Source of the DNA: Vesta saturnalis
Taxonomy: Eukaryota > Arthropoda > Insecta > Coleoptera > Lampyridae
Direction: 5' to 3'
DNA: 64,000 nucleotides
Assembly: GCA_036346205.1 (NCBI GenBank)
Contig: JARFJB010000003.1
Span: 2,860,001-2,924,000 of the forward strand
The notes beneath the pieces were generated by a model, which was given only the letters and a program-made list of their open reading frames with translations, had not been told where the DNA came from and made no database searches. This document shows, piece after piece, positions 57,301 through 58,901 of this stretch (the first letter of the stretch is position 1; every line of letters begins with the position of its first letter). Made by a program: the position numbers and the translations under genes.

Positions 57301-57612
57301 TTAATTAGATTTTTATCATCACGAAATGGGTTTAATAAACTTAAAAAGAATGGATTTATCGTTAACGAAATAAGAAGATGGGATGAGTTCGTAAATTTTA
57401 GATATGTACATATTGTAGAGAACGAAGTTTCCGATACTTTAACATTACATCAACGAGGTGAGGATGGAAGATATGATAAACGCCTAAGCTCGTTAAAGGT
57501 TACAAGTCGTAAGGATTTATTTGTACCACCACATATATATGGACAATTAACGAAGCATGCTGATGGTTTTGCAATTTTGTTAGAATATGGTACTATTGAA
57601 AAATATGTGCAG
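11592..57612 (+). CDS. Rictor: Rictor, TOR complex 2 scaffold subunit (N-terminal 11 coding exons)
   Basis: Eleven exons chain in phase with GT-AG introns to about 910 residues that follow the RICTOR family end to end through the N-terminal armadillo-like region, the RICTOR middle region and the start of RICTOR_V. Landmarks include EEDIVQLDLKRDPQET, CDFHYRHG, FRSWPGIL, GFIAAEGRSVLP, FISVRATVLLGELL, FTWNWSIIK, FLFIGRF, VSSLNY, SRLYATQFLQVLLRAG, WGIKLLTMQL, LLIRFLSSRNGF and RYVHIVENE. Rictor is the defining scaffold of TORC2 (with TOR, Sin1 and Lst8), which phosphorylates Akt and other AGC kinases in the cytosol and at membranes. The family is usually above 1500 residues; the C-terminal part is outside the window. 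The start MAVASWMLKNRS at 11592 was chosen because the previous ATG (11584) is followed at once by a stop. Exon 9 has a one-base deletion. Confidence 0.9.
11702..11749 (+). CDS. Rictor: Rictor coding exon 2
   Basis: Acceptor TTGTAG, donor GTTAGT; reads SKSINEEDIVQLDLKR. Matches the family's short acidic-then-LDL segment before the armadillo-like domain. Confidence 0.85.
11799..11961 (+). CDS. Rictor: Rictor coding exon 3
   Basis: Acceptor TTTTAG, weak donor GTTCGT. Encodes DPQETAKELLLDICKSSG onwards to YTTVEILC, the first helical repeat of the N-terminal domain. This donor is needed to reach exon 4 in phase (CCLRV). Confidence 0.85.
12010..12141 (+). CDS. Rictor: Rictor coding exon 4
   Basis: Acceptor TTTTAG, donor GTATTT. 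Encodes LRVTLINNSSLVRCAGLKAI, then RRVLMCEDDIQHFNKLRLPF and LVAR. It aligns with the RAAGLRALRYL region. The next exon is 18.4 kb away. Confidence 0.88.
12790..13200 (-). pseudogene. hAT transposase C-terminal fragment
   Basis: Minus-strand frames give INKWEEKKQHMFGRRAAVYN and, after frameshifts, VSFIFTLPGSMAQCEKLFNV with IKDIWSVKK. This resembles the hAT dimerisation region (usually ending with a xSIPGSNAxVERVFS-like block). It is probably the lost C-terminus of the hAT whose central part lies at 16188-17040, separated by later insertions. Strongly decayed. Confidence 0.4.
13201..14057. other. no gene recognised
   Basis: AT-rich; short open frames on both strands show no recognisable motif. 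Confidence 0.4.
14058..14910 (-). pseudogene. non-LTR retrotransposon RT fragment (Jockey-like)
   Basis: Read on the minus strand: PPYIFKACCDLFKYLLTIIY, KVTPIHKSGNKEKIENYRPI (finger motif), a middle part with YTDFAEAFDTVNHDTLLKKL, then LSGVPQGSNLGPLLFLLFIN and a catalytic box FADG where FADD is expected. Several frameshifts; the YTDFAEAFD block carries the first catalytic Asp. It lacks endonuclease and 3' end and appears to be inserted into the hAT remnant, with its 5' part continuing at about 16174-16195 beyond another insertion. Confidence 0.7.
14911..16173. mobile_element. insertion flanked by 11-bp direct repeats, with inverted outer arms
   Basis: Direct repeats ATATATGGCGG at 14900-14910 and 16174-16184 bracket this segment and look like a target-site duplication inside the LINE RT fragment. 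Just inside lie inverted arms of about 33 bp: ATAAGTTTTGTTATGAACGA... (14968-15000) and its inverse (16138-16170). A mariner-type MITE (15005-16074) occupies the middle. Confidence 0.5.
15005..16074 (-). mobile_element. long-TIR mariner-type MITE with DUF4817-only fragment
   Basis: TA-flanked tips CAAGGTGTATTTTAAAATC (15005 on) and, inverted, CAGGGTGTCTTTTTAAATC (ending 16074). Inverted arms continue for roughly 250 bp on each side (for example GGTACACCTAAATGTCTAAG at about 15192 versus its inverse near 15882). Inside, the minus-strand frame 15476-15276 reads MDLCYGNTNCNAPAAAQLYE, QRFPNKRHPHHTTFRTVHRK and LLEYGSL, the N-terminal DNA-binding region of an insect mariner transposase. No catalytic domain is left. 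Confidence 0.7.
16188..17040 (-). pseudogene. hAT transposase central fragment
   Basis: The open minus-strand frame from 16628 reads MDAIRCYNLENKVVGFLADN (the FxxDN catalytic region), later TLPTRRGAYILHNALLVATS (CxAHxxHN block) and ESFCEFIGYHFEGLLHYSKT with RFLSLLPCLEK (the KTRWLSLxPxLxR block). Upstream frames at 16640-17000 continue the match: GNWYESYLKS, FVVISCDASNRQSTKLL and SVLVHYCQIETDFHIKTSVL. This is a hAT-superfamily, ZBED-like transposase without N-terminal zinc finger; frameshifted and disrupted. Confidence 0.65.
17041..18216. other. no gene recognised
   Basis: No open frame with recognisable motif, no TIR pair and no RNA gene seen. Confidence 0.45.
18217..18637. mobile_element. 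solitary mariner-type end
   Basis: CAGGGTGGCGCATTAGCGTG at about 18217 is a typical insect mariner tip after TA. No transposase or opposite end was found before another mariner tip begins at 18640. Confidence 0.35.
18640..19098 (+). mobile_element. 5' end of a truncated mariner
   Basis: Tip CAGGGTGATCAAAAATGGAC from 18640, then a leader, then an ATG at 19006 followed by NFSQAEMVDMIFVLGASDKN and TLLARRRR up to a stop at 19096-19098. This is the start of a DUF4817-type mariner transposase. The similarity stops where the Penelope sequence begins. Confidence 0.6.
19099..19705 (+). pseudogene. Penelope-like element RT, part 1
   Basis: The + strand frame reads LVMEHIEKKFL, then FYKRYVDDCVPLMDPRYTDL with the catalytic YVDD box at 19175-19186. 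It continues as NNFHPRIQFTIETESNQKLN, FLDITLINEGNKIITNWYTK and YFVLPYIPNVTIKIKKI, the usual order of PLE thumb and post-RT blocks. A LINE interrupts the frame after the codons for DGK at 19705. The 5' three quarters of the RT are missing. Confidence 0.75.
19706..20877 (+). mobile_element. 5'-truncated LINE inserted in the Penelope element
   Basis: It encodes the second half of a non-LTR RT: AAQGSVIAPTLFLLYINDLI (motif B), YRFADDS (catalytic box; FADD at 19934-19945), LGMTVSSNLSWVDHLLSATK, RPHLEYNSYLW, DRIQKRAIRLINDPSLTSHI and, in another frame, ASKLWNDLPSSCFPLTYDMR with a final KFKVAVHRHLL block. It ends in a short poly(A) at 20869-20876, after which the Penelope frame resumes. Clade assignment within I/Jockey-like LINEs is uncertain. 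Contains a stop at 19970 and frameshifts. Confidence 0.75.
20878..21290 (+). pseudogene. Penelope-like element, part 2: GIY-YIG endonuclease and 3' end
   Basis: The frame resumes as SNLIYKIDCNNCTTSYVGQT and SEFLKKRMAQHLYSIKTRRN then DSALCNHYLELG, a GIY-YIG domain (IYKI and YVG motifs). FLTHENNFHKRLFVEMFY follows in another frame. After the stop comes a non-coding tail with a hammerhead-like motif at 21206-21246. Joined to part 1, the reading DGK-SNLIYKI is continuous, showing that the LINE is a clean insertion. Confidence 0.75.
21206..21250 (+). ncRNA. hammerhead-ribozyme-like core at Penelope 3' end
   Basis: CTGAAGA (21206-21212), a perfect 6-bp stem II of GGGAAT (21214-21219) with ATTCCC (21236-21241), then GAAAC (21242-21246) followed by GTACGT. 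Same order and position, after the GIY-YIG frame, as the motif at 7639. Fits the CUGANGA/GAAA hammerhead consensus; stem I is weak. Confidence 0.45.
21291..22460. other. no gene recognised
   Basis: Nothing coding or structurally distinct was recognised. Confidence 0.45.
22461..22880. repeat. direct repeat, left copy (about 0.4 kb)
   Basis: From GAACGTAAG... to GAGCATCAAGAG it matches 25019-25415 in the same orientation, for example ACCGATTGGGATGATTTTGG and GTCAAACGTTTTGTAATTGA (one mismatch). It has no ORF of note. Confidence 0.75.
22907..24970 (+). mobile_element. mariner-like transposon with about 300-bp TIRs
   Basis: TA-flanked ends CAGTAGGTACCCGGATTCAG (22907 on) and, inverted, CAGTATGTCTCCGGATTGAG (ending 24970). 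The inverted arms run to about 23220 and from about 24674; matching stretches include AAACTAATTTCTATA and GGAATTCAAAATAATGG types. It encloses one transposase pseudogene. The whole element lies between two direct repeats. Confidence 0.75.
23357..24389 (+). pseudogene. Tc1/mariner (IS630) transposase
   Basis: The open frame reads LQQEIYVRQCYGMGNRSYRY and IIEQFNEKFSGVTVSRMDVK (helix-turn-helix), then VVFSDEITFCTNGTVSSQ (first Asp), CFQHDGCPAHYSR (second Asp) and, in broken frames, SPDLTVLNFYLWRRLKQ-like remnants (third Asp), ending RRRVELCTERGGGLIE and a stop at 24387-24389. A tandem duplication of about 90 bp in the 5' part (23357-23430 and 23453-23530) and frameshifts after 24003 make it inactive. 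Confidence 0.7.
25019..25415. repeat. direct repeat, right copy (about 0.4 kb)
   Basis: Same orientation as 22461-22880, from GAACGTTGGTGGGCG to GAGCACCAAAAGAAAAATG. Includes AACCAAGATGGCGGCGAAGG where the left copy has AACCAAGATGGTGACGAAGG. Confidence 0.75.
25416..26000. other. no gene; lone mariner-type tip
   Basis: ACCACCCTGTAC at about 25681-25692 looks like the outer end of a mariner-type element, but its partner was not found. Nothing else recognised. Confidence 0.35.
26001..26009. repeat. target-site duplication, left, of the CR1-type LINE
   Basis: CTTAGGTAT directly precedes the (TAT)n tail of the LINE; the same 9 bases recur at 30004-30012 next to the LINE 5' end. Confidence 0.7.
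26152..28998 (-). CDS. LINE ORF2: endonuclease and reverse transcriptase (CR1-group)
   Basis: 948 codons, open throughout. Residues about 1-215 form an apurinic-type endonuclease/exonuclease/phosphatase domain: FLCLVETG, NCYRSPSGD, CGDFNFDR (GDFN at 139-142), NWPTRITNTSCTLID and ISDHKSVYLEL. Residues about 430-720 are the reverse transcriptase: GKVIPIFKRDDAHLIDNYRP, HGFRSKCSTNTAI, GIFCDLSRAFDCVNHSKLLE (first Asp), MGVPQGSVIGPILFILFINN and YADD at 672-675 (26974-26985). The rest is the LINE C-terminal region (KFLGIYLDETL, LLQKCFYDM). It nicks target DNA and copies the element RNA in the nucleus. All catalytic motifs look intact. Confidence 0.92.
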   Translation of the reverse strand: MNINTINVNKINMLEAEISKFDNLLFLCLVETGVNQNSLTNLVIENYELVSYYCRKIKTCGGVSIWKKKSINCSAVDVNKFCIEQHFEVCAITCNVNNKNHLILNCYRSPSGDENLFFNKLNEVLDSLCNPNNVIYMCGDFNFDRYKNRSFKILCDVFSSFNCKPIVNWPTRITNTSCTLIDQIFTNNATIGTCCVLDNEISDHKSVYLELGIFATLANDVQTCFKRDFSSANVKNFDNALKNENWVEVLHNNNLNEAFSNFYNILQYHFVVSFPKRKFYLNNKRKNWMNDEVRISSSRLKDLFVLKNSYSYIAPFYENAKIKHIELVNQTKRNFFQQRIIRAKNDTRSLWCTVATFSNNNNSGSKRDITNLNVNGNIIKDISNIATEFNKYFVNTPRELIKSINPNAGIEYEIDKGVPTNASLYLYPYTEHELLTLLNHKLKNKQSAGHDEIPLFILKSILVAILHPLTYLINLSFITGSFPDKLKTGKVIPIFKRDDAHLIDNYRPITISDSFSKVFEYAFLNRLINFIEKYNIITSNQHGFRSKCSTNTAICDFYARIMFHIDACENPVGIFCDLSRAFDCVNHSKLLELLENCGIRGTALTWISSFLCEREQYVAVKKTINNHTTYGISDRLRVTMGVPQGSVIGPILFILFINNLSLTLSAQNHILYADDISMIFSHPDENALKTHCINAVTTTMNFLAKHDLYFNSSKTQVIRFHNRQKTILNVNLNVNNMSLCNVTHTKFLGIYLDETLNFKVHCEKLTSKLSSISYIFRQLRFILNRPQLISVYYAHIDSRLRYGICLWGSSTSFNSVFLMQKRILRIMTNKKHFVSCRNIFRSFNILTLTSVYIFELCVYIFNHKSTYNLNKDIHNFNTRNKNLFHVHFSRCNVTAYSPNVLGLKIFNCLPNYIKSCHNLKTFKSSLKSYLLQKCFYDMSEFFNCSQTF
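29022..29993 (-). CDS. LINE ORF1: zinc-finger RNA-binding protein (CR1-group)
   Basis: 323 codons. Near the N-terminus is a PHD/esterase-type finger: Cys14, Cys17, Cys27, Cys30, His35 and Cys38, then a Cys pair at about 53-54. A predicted helical stretch (about 95-115, IIFELKEQIRLLNNQVELLN) looks like a short coiled coil. A C-terminal segment (VPRYVALHVCRLNPDTSLDD...EIWPSGAAISRFF) matches the WPxGxxxxxFF-type domain of insect CR1-group ORF1 proteins. The start ATG is preceded by only about 10 bases of element. Its product coats the element RNA; it ends 23 bases before ORF2. Confidence 0.88.
   Translation of the reverse strand: MAAGASGTVPGALCKRCKSKVVNGHKCSNCENYFHTSCAKVNNVIFLEDGVVTCCENANEVCDVVFLDTVQRLADENNKIDVSLINYIMNQKDSIIFELKEQIRLLNNQVELLNKFVPVIDSVPCEIPNVNMKRSDNDKTVVKHKFPSANRLPISIKVPHNGKINKINKNDKNIISGKEVADAIRNAQTHSMLNTLTGTIEDKPPAATVSDWKQVTYKKRNRNVVIGKNTSDCIKGVPRYVALHVCRLNPDTSLDDLTNKLKSIFPEVKCESLTPKRPDLYSSFKVSIYDKNFKGAMNPEIWPSGAAISRFFYKRNIQDAQNT
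30004..30012. repeat. target-site duplication, right, of the CR1-type LINE
   Basis: CTTAGGTAT; copy of 26001-26009. Confidence 0.65.
30013..30528. other. intronic sequence before exon 5
   Basis: No transposon or RNA gene recognised; end of Rictor intron 4 with acceptor TTGTAG. Confidence 0.5.
30529..30719 (+). CDS. Rictor: Rictor coding exon 5
   Basis: Acceptor TTGTAG, donor GTAAGT. Reads SLDLSLRNDMERIQALSLMQ through FEIAMARSLIALANCGIEDK and DRMLRACLACLSEL, aligning with the family's ERTQALRLVRK and DRMVRACIA segments. Confidence 0.93.
30770..30992 (+). CDS. Rictor: Rictor coding exon 6
   Basis: Acceptor TTGTAG, donor GTGGGT. Reads GVLNAELFIMSGGVAAITRN, LLECQTPRIAESLCGVLLLL and APYCDFHYRHGWMDKNR; the DFHYRH block is a RICTOR hallmark. 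Confidence 0.93.
31039..31192 (+). CDS. Rictor: Rictor coding exon 7
   Basis: Acceptor TTTCAG, donor GTAAGT. Reads DERELRFNCSRLALLSVFRS, WPGILHFCSPNNSLGLKAIV and DILYLNQLEVR. Confidence 0.93.
31244..31553 (+). CDS. Rictor: Rictor coding exon 8
   Basis: Acceptor TTTGCAG after a T-tract, donor GTAAGC. Reads KAVLDLLYELLGLPQPEWTD, then AAWRINEGFIAAEGRSVLPH and TSDTFISVRATVLL. It ends on a split Gly codon that exon 9 completes as LGELL. Confidence 0.93.
31554..31969. other. no gene recognised
   Basis: Start of intron 8; nothing recognisable. Confidence 0.4.
31970..32180 (-). mobile_element. tRNA-derived SINE
   Basis: On the minus strand a tRNA-like head starts CTGAGCTAATAGTGTTGTGG, with an A-box-like TAGTGTTGTGG (32161-32171) and a near-perfect B box GGTTCGATTCC (32117-32127) inside the T-arm GGGTTCGATTCCC. 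A tRNA-unrelated body of about 110 bp follows, containing a hairpin-like CACATATAGCGGCATGGTCA...CATGTGCGGC. No cloverleaf that would make a working tRNA. Confidence 0.65.
32295..33960 (-). pseudogene. pogo/Tigger-like transposase with one intron
   Basis: Minus-strand order: a psq-type helix-turn-helix remnant (about 33880-33760, AKNYEIPQTTLIRYLKNA), a CENP-B-like second HTH remnant (SKKEHLTVFAAVEEILLADY...LAYDYAVA), an intron (33386-33289), then the DDE domain from GVTTVRKPPKILTTKEVKQV and GQVTSTERGNLVTFVAIVDS. It ends with VFGPFKKFYNAACGCWMTNH, IYDIAELIGETFPRAFTVSN and FNKAGIVPFNKDIL. This is the FGPxKKxxNxA...GFxxxGIxPxNxDI pattern of Tigger-like DDE_1 transposases. It has frameshifts (about 33060, 32620 and in the N-terminus). 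Confidence 0.75.
33289..33386 (-). other. intron in the pogo/Tigger-like gene
   Basis: Minus strand: exon end ATGAGACAG, donor GTAAGT (33386-33381), a T-rich tract and acceptor CAG (33291-33289), exon GCGTCACAACC. Splicing joins NLYET and GVTTVRKPPK in phase at a Gly codon. 98 bp. Confidence 0.65.
33961..34680. other. possible flank of the pogo-like element; no gene
   Basis: GC-richer patches such as GTTAACTGGACACCGATCCA and CTGTCCACCTGATCCC look like sub-terminal transposon sequence, but I could not define a TIR pair. Confidence 0.3.
34681..36250 (-). pseudogene. LINE reverse transcriptase, 3' portion of a split copy
   Basis: The minus-strand frame 35294-35067 reads MNAFDLISLLSIILSKLPFY, NFDDKSIELSSSYLNNGNQF and ERLVVNTGVPKVGYLDQYYF, the KAFDxIxH...GVPQGSxLGPxLF stretch of a non-LTR RT with decayed motifs. 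Higher coordinates hold decayed RT and linker frames. The matching endonuclease part lies at 39430-39900 and the ORF1 part near 40500-40720, in the same orientation. Confidence 0.55.
36259..38240 (+). mobile_element. mariner-like transposon, right end lost
   Basis: Left tip TACAGGATGTAAATACTAAG (about 36258). Internal inverted repeats of about 90 bp at 36430-36530 and 38085-38210 share TATTTACAATTATTTCATAT on one side and its inverse on the other. Encloses the transposase pseudogene 37004-37850. Confidence 0.6.
37004..37850 (+). pseudogene. Tc1/mariner (IS630) transposase, internally deleted
   Basis: Starts MNTYQNVELLDMFLVFGEAK and RNTQEA with a stop, RLYRTRYPHRQQ (DUF4817-like), then NIIEMVGNDPSVSARVIGRR and LNVNHMTVWNVLHDQDLN. 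The first catalytic Asp is in LFTDEAYFTRDQVF. The region of the second Asp (QQDGAPxH-type) is missing between about 37548 and 37580. The third is in WTAWSPDLTPLDFFLWGYIK; the tail reads AYIKTRYRTCVAANRGYFEN then a stop. Several frameshifts. Confidence 0.7.
38287..39325 (-). mobile_element. TA-flanked long-TIR element with mariner N-terminal fragment
   Basis: Perfect 19-bp tips GTTTTCCTAACCGCGGGCG (38287 on) and inverted (ending 39325), with TA on both sides. Weaker inverted similarity continues for about 100 bp to GAGATACCAATAGTTAA. Inside, the minus strand near 38530-38390 encodes a fragment resembling residues NDPSVSxRVIGRRLNVNHMT of the neighbouring mariner, in opposite orientation. Palindrome CATTTATAAATG occurs at 38674 and 39011, with a variant at 39115. 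Confidence 0.7.
39430..40720 (-). pseudogene. LINE ORF1/endonuclease portion of the split copy
   Basis: Minus-strand frames at 39640-39490 read ALNWCI..YKYLCLYGNCNV and NFIGRDSCVTKLY, resembling the endonuclease block around GDFNVNF. Around 40700-40480 there is a charged, ORF1-like segment. Heavily decayed; linked to 34681-36250 by orientation and order. Confidence 0.4.
40721..43020. other. no gene recognised
   Basis: Only short open frames, such as a Lys/Leu-rich minus frame at 42189-41992 that I do not recognise. No TIR pair, RNA gene or conserved protein found. Confidence 0.4.
43021..43192 (+). repeat. palindrome of about 170 bp with a hammerhead-like core in its loop
   Basis: Left arm about 43021-43073 (CTTTTTGGATTTTTTTATAG, then TGTATTTTTGTATTTAA). 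The right arm, about 43143-43192, inverted, gives CTTTTTGGGTTTTTTAATGG and TGTATTTTGATATTTAA. Roughly 80% arm identity by eye. The central 70 bases contain the motif listed at 43095. Confidence 0.7.
43095..43126 (+). ncRNA. hammerhead-ribozyme-like core
   Basis: CTGACGA (43095-43101), stem II ATAAC (43104-43108) with GTTAT (43116-43120), then CGAAAC (43121-43126) followed by GTTTA. The flanking palindrome arms sit exactly where stem I of a type I hammerhead would be formed, giving an unusually long stem I. Activity not shown. Confidence 0.45.
43193..44756. other. no gene recognised
   Basis: No recognisable coding, TIR or RNA feature. Confidence 0.4.
44757..47788 (-). mobile_element. pogo/Tigger-like transposon with GGGCC-rich ends
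   Basis: Inverted ends: left GTAGGTTCGGGTAACTGGGC (44757 on); right, inverted, GGAGGTTCGGCTAAATGGGC plus ACTGGGCCATAC (ending about 47788). Sub-terminal repeats of GGGCCCA/TGGGCC type at about 44950, 45025, 47348, 47360, 47382 and 47425 resemble transposase-binding subrepeats. It encloses one transposase pseudogene on the minus strand. Confidence 0.65.
45360..47170 (-). pseudogene. pogo/Tigger-like (DDE_1) transposase
   Basis: Minus-strand frames in order: SERFYNCDETSISKDPSKTK with VVGAKWVPCDRTISSSGREN (first catalytic Asp in the NCDETS block), AGEKRPMLCVFKGKSILESW, VVLLYDGHVSQ (second Asp) and LPPHTTHALQPLDVAVFQMA (the HTxHxLQPLD block). Then come a low-complexity AELN/QLN stretch and a C-terminal LVDYLGTTYSGEAADLKDVK with a final Cys/His-like segment. 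Stops and frameshifts throughout. The 5' part, with its HTH, is near 46900-47170 and poorly preserved. Confidence 0.7.
48024..49028 (+). pseudogene. Tc1/mariner (IS630) transposase
   Basis: From about 48024 it reads ARLIERERIEILMIIGNSDR, ACELFNQQHPDRPPIARSTV and SKLIAKFTKTGSIKDL (helix-turn-helix region). The middle is damaged. After frameshifts it gives KVNVWKGRCFIGHYVFQGNL (block after the first Asp), PLTPLDFF-like remnants, INPDIFEHSVQSLYTRIGQC and GGEQFEHLH with a stop at 49026-49028. Frameshifts and stops (first at 48354). The 3' half is repeated directly downstream. Confidence 0.65.
49041..49479 (+). repeat. second, tandem copy of the mariner 3' half
   Basis: 49041-49479 repeats 48552-49040 head-to-tail, for example AAAGTGAATGTATGGAAGGG at 48556 and 49046 and GTATCGGTCAATGCCAAATK near both ends. 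It has small deletions (about 49297 and 49380) relative to the first copy. The coding frame ends with FEHLL and a stop. Confidence 0.8.
49480..51271. other. no gene recognised
   Basis: A minus-strand stretch at about 50545-50640 could encode an acidic tail (WQDKFDLDLQMESDLEDTGC), but I find no protein around it that I recognise. Confidence 0.35.
51272..51320. repeat. (TA)n microsatellite
   Basis: Pure TA run of about 49 bp. Confidence 0.95.
51321..52340. other. no gene recognised
   Basis: Nothing recognisable. Confidence 0.4.
52363..54330 (-). pseudogene. IS630-type DDE transposase with a 980-bp intron
   Basis: Minus-strand order: VDDYVKDAAKRKIYEMHSK (about 54280, N-terminal block), LEQSHIAANRVRFLREYYQN, PVFLDEIWIFGRG (first catalytic Asp) and GEGKR. 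An intron follows, then FIVVHAGNEDEFISDASLLF, HGDMCAKLFTKWFENNLIAN, SLIVMDNASYHS (second Asp), LQEELLQLV and HRVVRLPPYHCHFNLIEQVW (Glu in NLIE). A stop lies at 52363. The DDE_3-like core with terminal Glu fits Tc1/IS630 relatives rather than the DDD mariners elsewhere in this window. A single frameshift separates the second-Asp frame from the Glu frame near 52660; otherwise well kept. Confidence 0.7.
52920..53899 (-). other. intron in the DDE transposase gene, with internal direct repeat
   Basis: Minus strand: exon end GGAAAAAG, donor GTTTGT (53899 downward), acceptor TTTTCAG (ending 52920), exon ATTTATAGTTGTTC. Joining gives GKR-FIVVHAG in phase, the family reading. Inside, a segment of about 120 bp occurs twice in the same orientation (52984-53110 and 53183-53297; both contain GTCATATCGG and TTTTTGATCCGCCAT). 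Confidence 0.6.
54331..54879. other. no gene recognised
   Basis: Probably the 5' flank of the DDE element; no TIR defined. Confidence 0.3.
54880..55200 (-). pseudogene. LINE ORF1-type fragment
   Basis: Minus strand reads FKKSVVAKLDNLCKVALKLG, EQLDAHESYSR, a stop, NCLLIHGIKEEQHKVIESIV and VNFIENNLKI. This matches the coiled-coil plus RRM-like start (ESYSRRNCLLxHGI) of L1/RTE-type ORF1 proteins found in insect LINEs. Isolated fragment. Confidence 0.45.
55201..56071. other. intronic sequence, no gene recognised
   Basis: End of Rictor intron 8; only the acceptor TTGTAG (56066-56071) is identifiable. Confidence 0.45.
56072..56209 (+). CDS. Rictor: Rictor coding exon 9 with a one-base deletion
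   Basis: Acceptor TTGTAG, donor GTACGT. From exon 8 the frame reads GELLRLIQILLPP up to 56109 and would hit a stop at 56146-56148. One frame over, from 56112, it reads CCNITPPLPNLLEYATRKPQ and ALGAITALQQLHK, which continues in phase into exon 10. One base is missing around 56109-56112 (a lost G would restore a Glu codon). With that base the exon phase is consistent from start to end. Confidence 0.85.
56254..56392 (+). CDS. Rictor: Rictor coding exon 10
   Basis: Acceptor TTTCAG, donor GTAAGA. Reads LLKRRPASSSLYLDYILQSS then KYKLSQVKSRLQF, aligning with the family's KPYSLHLDHII segment. Confidence 0.9.
56443..57612 (+). CDS. Rictor: Rictor coding exon 11 (RICTOR middle and V regions)
   Basis: 390 whole codons between acceptor TTTCAG and donor GTAAGC at 57613. 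Reads LVLKDGDDVIRDTGVLLSKD, FTWNWSIIKIIL, SFLKRLVEFYLPSKNRYSHM, YFLFIGRFATTKIGMSVLTN, VSSLNYEEPGITRDLLASVL, SRLYATQFLQVLLRAGLPQF, WGIKLLTMQLEDKSRTVRLT, LLIRFLSSRNGFNKLKKNGF and PPHIYGQLTKHADGFAILLE. It ends at KYVQ, the same point where the vertebrate protein reaches a LLEVQ-like block. The protein must continue past the donor; no further exon was found before 64000. Confidence 0.95.
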
Positions 57613-58509
57613 GTAAGCATGCTTAAGTATGATTACTTATAAATTATTAAAATTTGATAATTTATTAACTGAGCCTTTTCTACTTTCTTCTTGACGGTTA
57701 TACATGTTTTCAGCATTTTAGGCAATTCTCATCTTAATGTTTGTAGTAATTACTTTAAAAATATGAAATGGATTTTAATGATACTTTATATACAGGGTTA
57801 TTACTGACATCTCCATTACATCAAATGTTGTCAAGATTGGTTTACAAGTAAACTTACTGTATAGAAAGTGCTAAAGCACCTTTTGTGAGTATCTCACAAA
57901 CTATTAACCTTAGAGGAAAAAGTGTAGACTAAAATATCCTCTGTGTTATTCATATATCAAAAACTGCCAACTTTGGAACCTAGATGGAATCTAGATGATT
58001 ATTTTAAACAACTTTTATTTATTAAGGGATTTGGTAGGATAATAAGTAAGCCACAAAAATCTTTGTTCGAGACCTGAAGCAACTTTTAAATTATCTGCCA
58101 TAAAGATTGAAACATTTTGAGTTTCTTATCATAAAAGAGGTACCAAAAGTAGCTGTTTTCGGGATTCTTTGTCAGTGTCTCCATAGCAACTGTACAAAAA
58201 GTAAGAAATTGGTTTTCGTGACTTGAAAGATTGCTGGGCTCCGCTTCGCCTCATCCAGTAACTTTCTTCCTCGTTCCGAAAATTGCCACTTTCTGTACTA
58301 ATAAAAGAAGTAAATAAAAGAAAAAAGAAATAAAAGATGCTATATTTTGATAGTACTTTGTACTAAAAGTGACTATGGCAACTGCACAAAAATTATATTT
58401 AAATTTTCTTATACATTAGTTCTATTCGGCGATCTTTTTTTTCGCGAACTCGTCAATGACAGTCTCCACAAAAGTAGGGTACTTTGCCATATCACCAAGT
58501 AAATTTTTT
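57613..58509. other. Rictor: start of Rictor intron 11
   Basis: A lone mariner-type tip (TATACAGGGTTATTACTGAC at about 57789) is visible; nothing else is recognised. Confidence 0.4.
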
Positions 58510-58901
58510 TCAATTGCCATAGTTGGTAATTTTGAAAGCCTCATGCGTCATAGTATTTCTAAGAAACGTCTTTATGCGTTTTAACGTACTCATAGAGCGT
58601 TCACTAGATGCAGTTGTAGCTGGAATCGTTTGCACTAACTGACATAGTTTAGTGGTCTGGGAGTAAATATCTTGTATGCCATCTGAAAATTGAATTAAAT
58701 ATAAATATAACAAATTAAATATACAGGGACATTTTTTTAACTCTGAACATAGTCCCTCTATGTTCAATTTTAAAAAACACAGGTCAATGCATGTAATGTA
58801 ATCATAATGAAGTAGGTGACCAATCTGACGTTAAAATAACTTGACATTTAAAAAATGAAACGTCTAAATTATTATTGTTATTGTGATAAAATAAATTAAA
58901 A

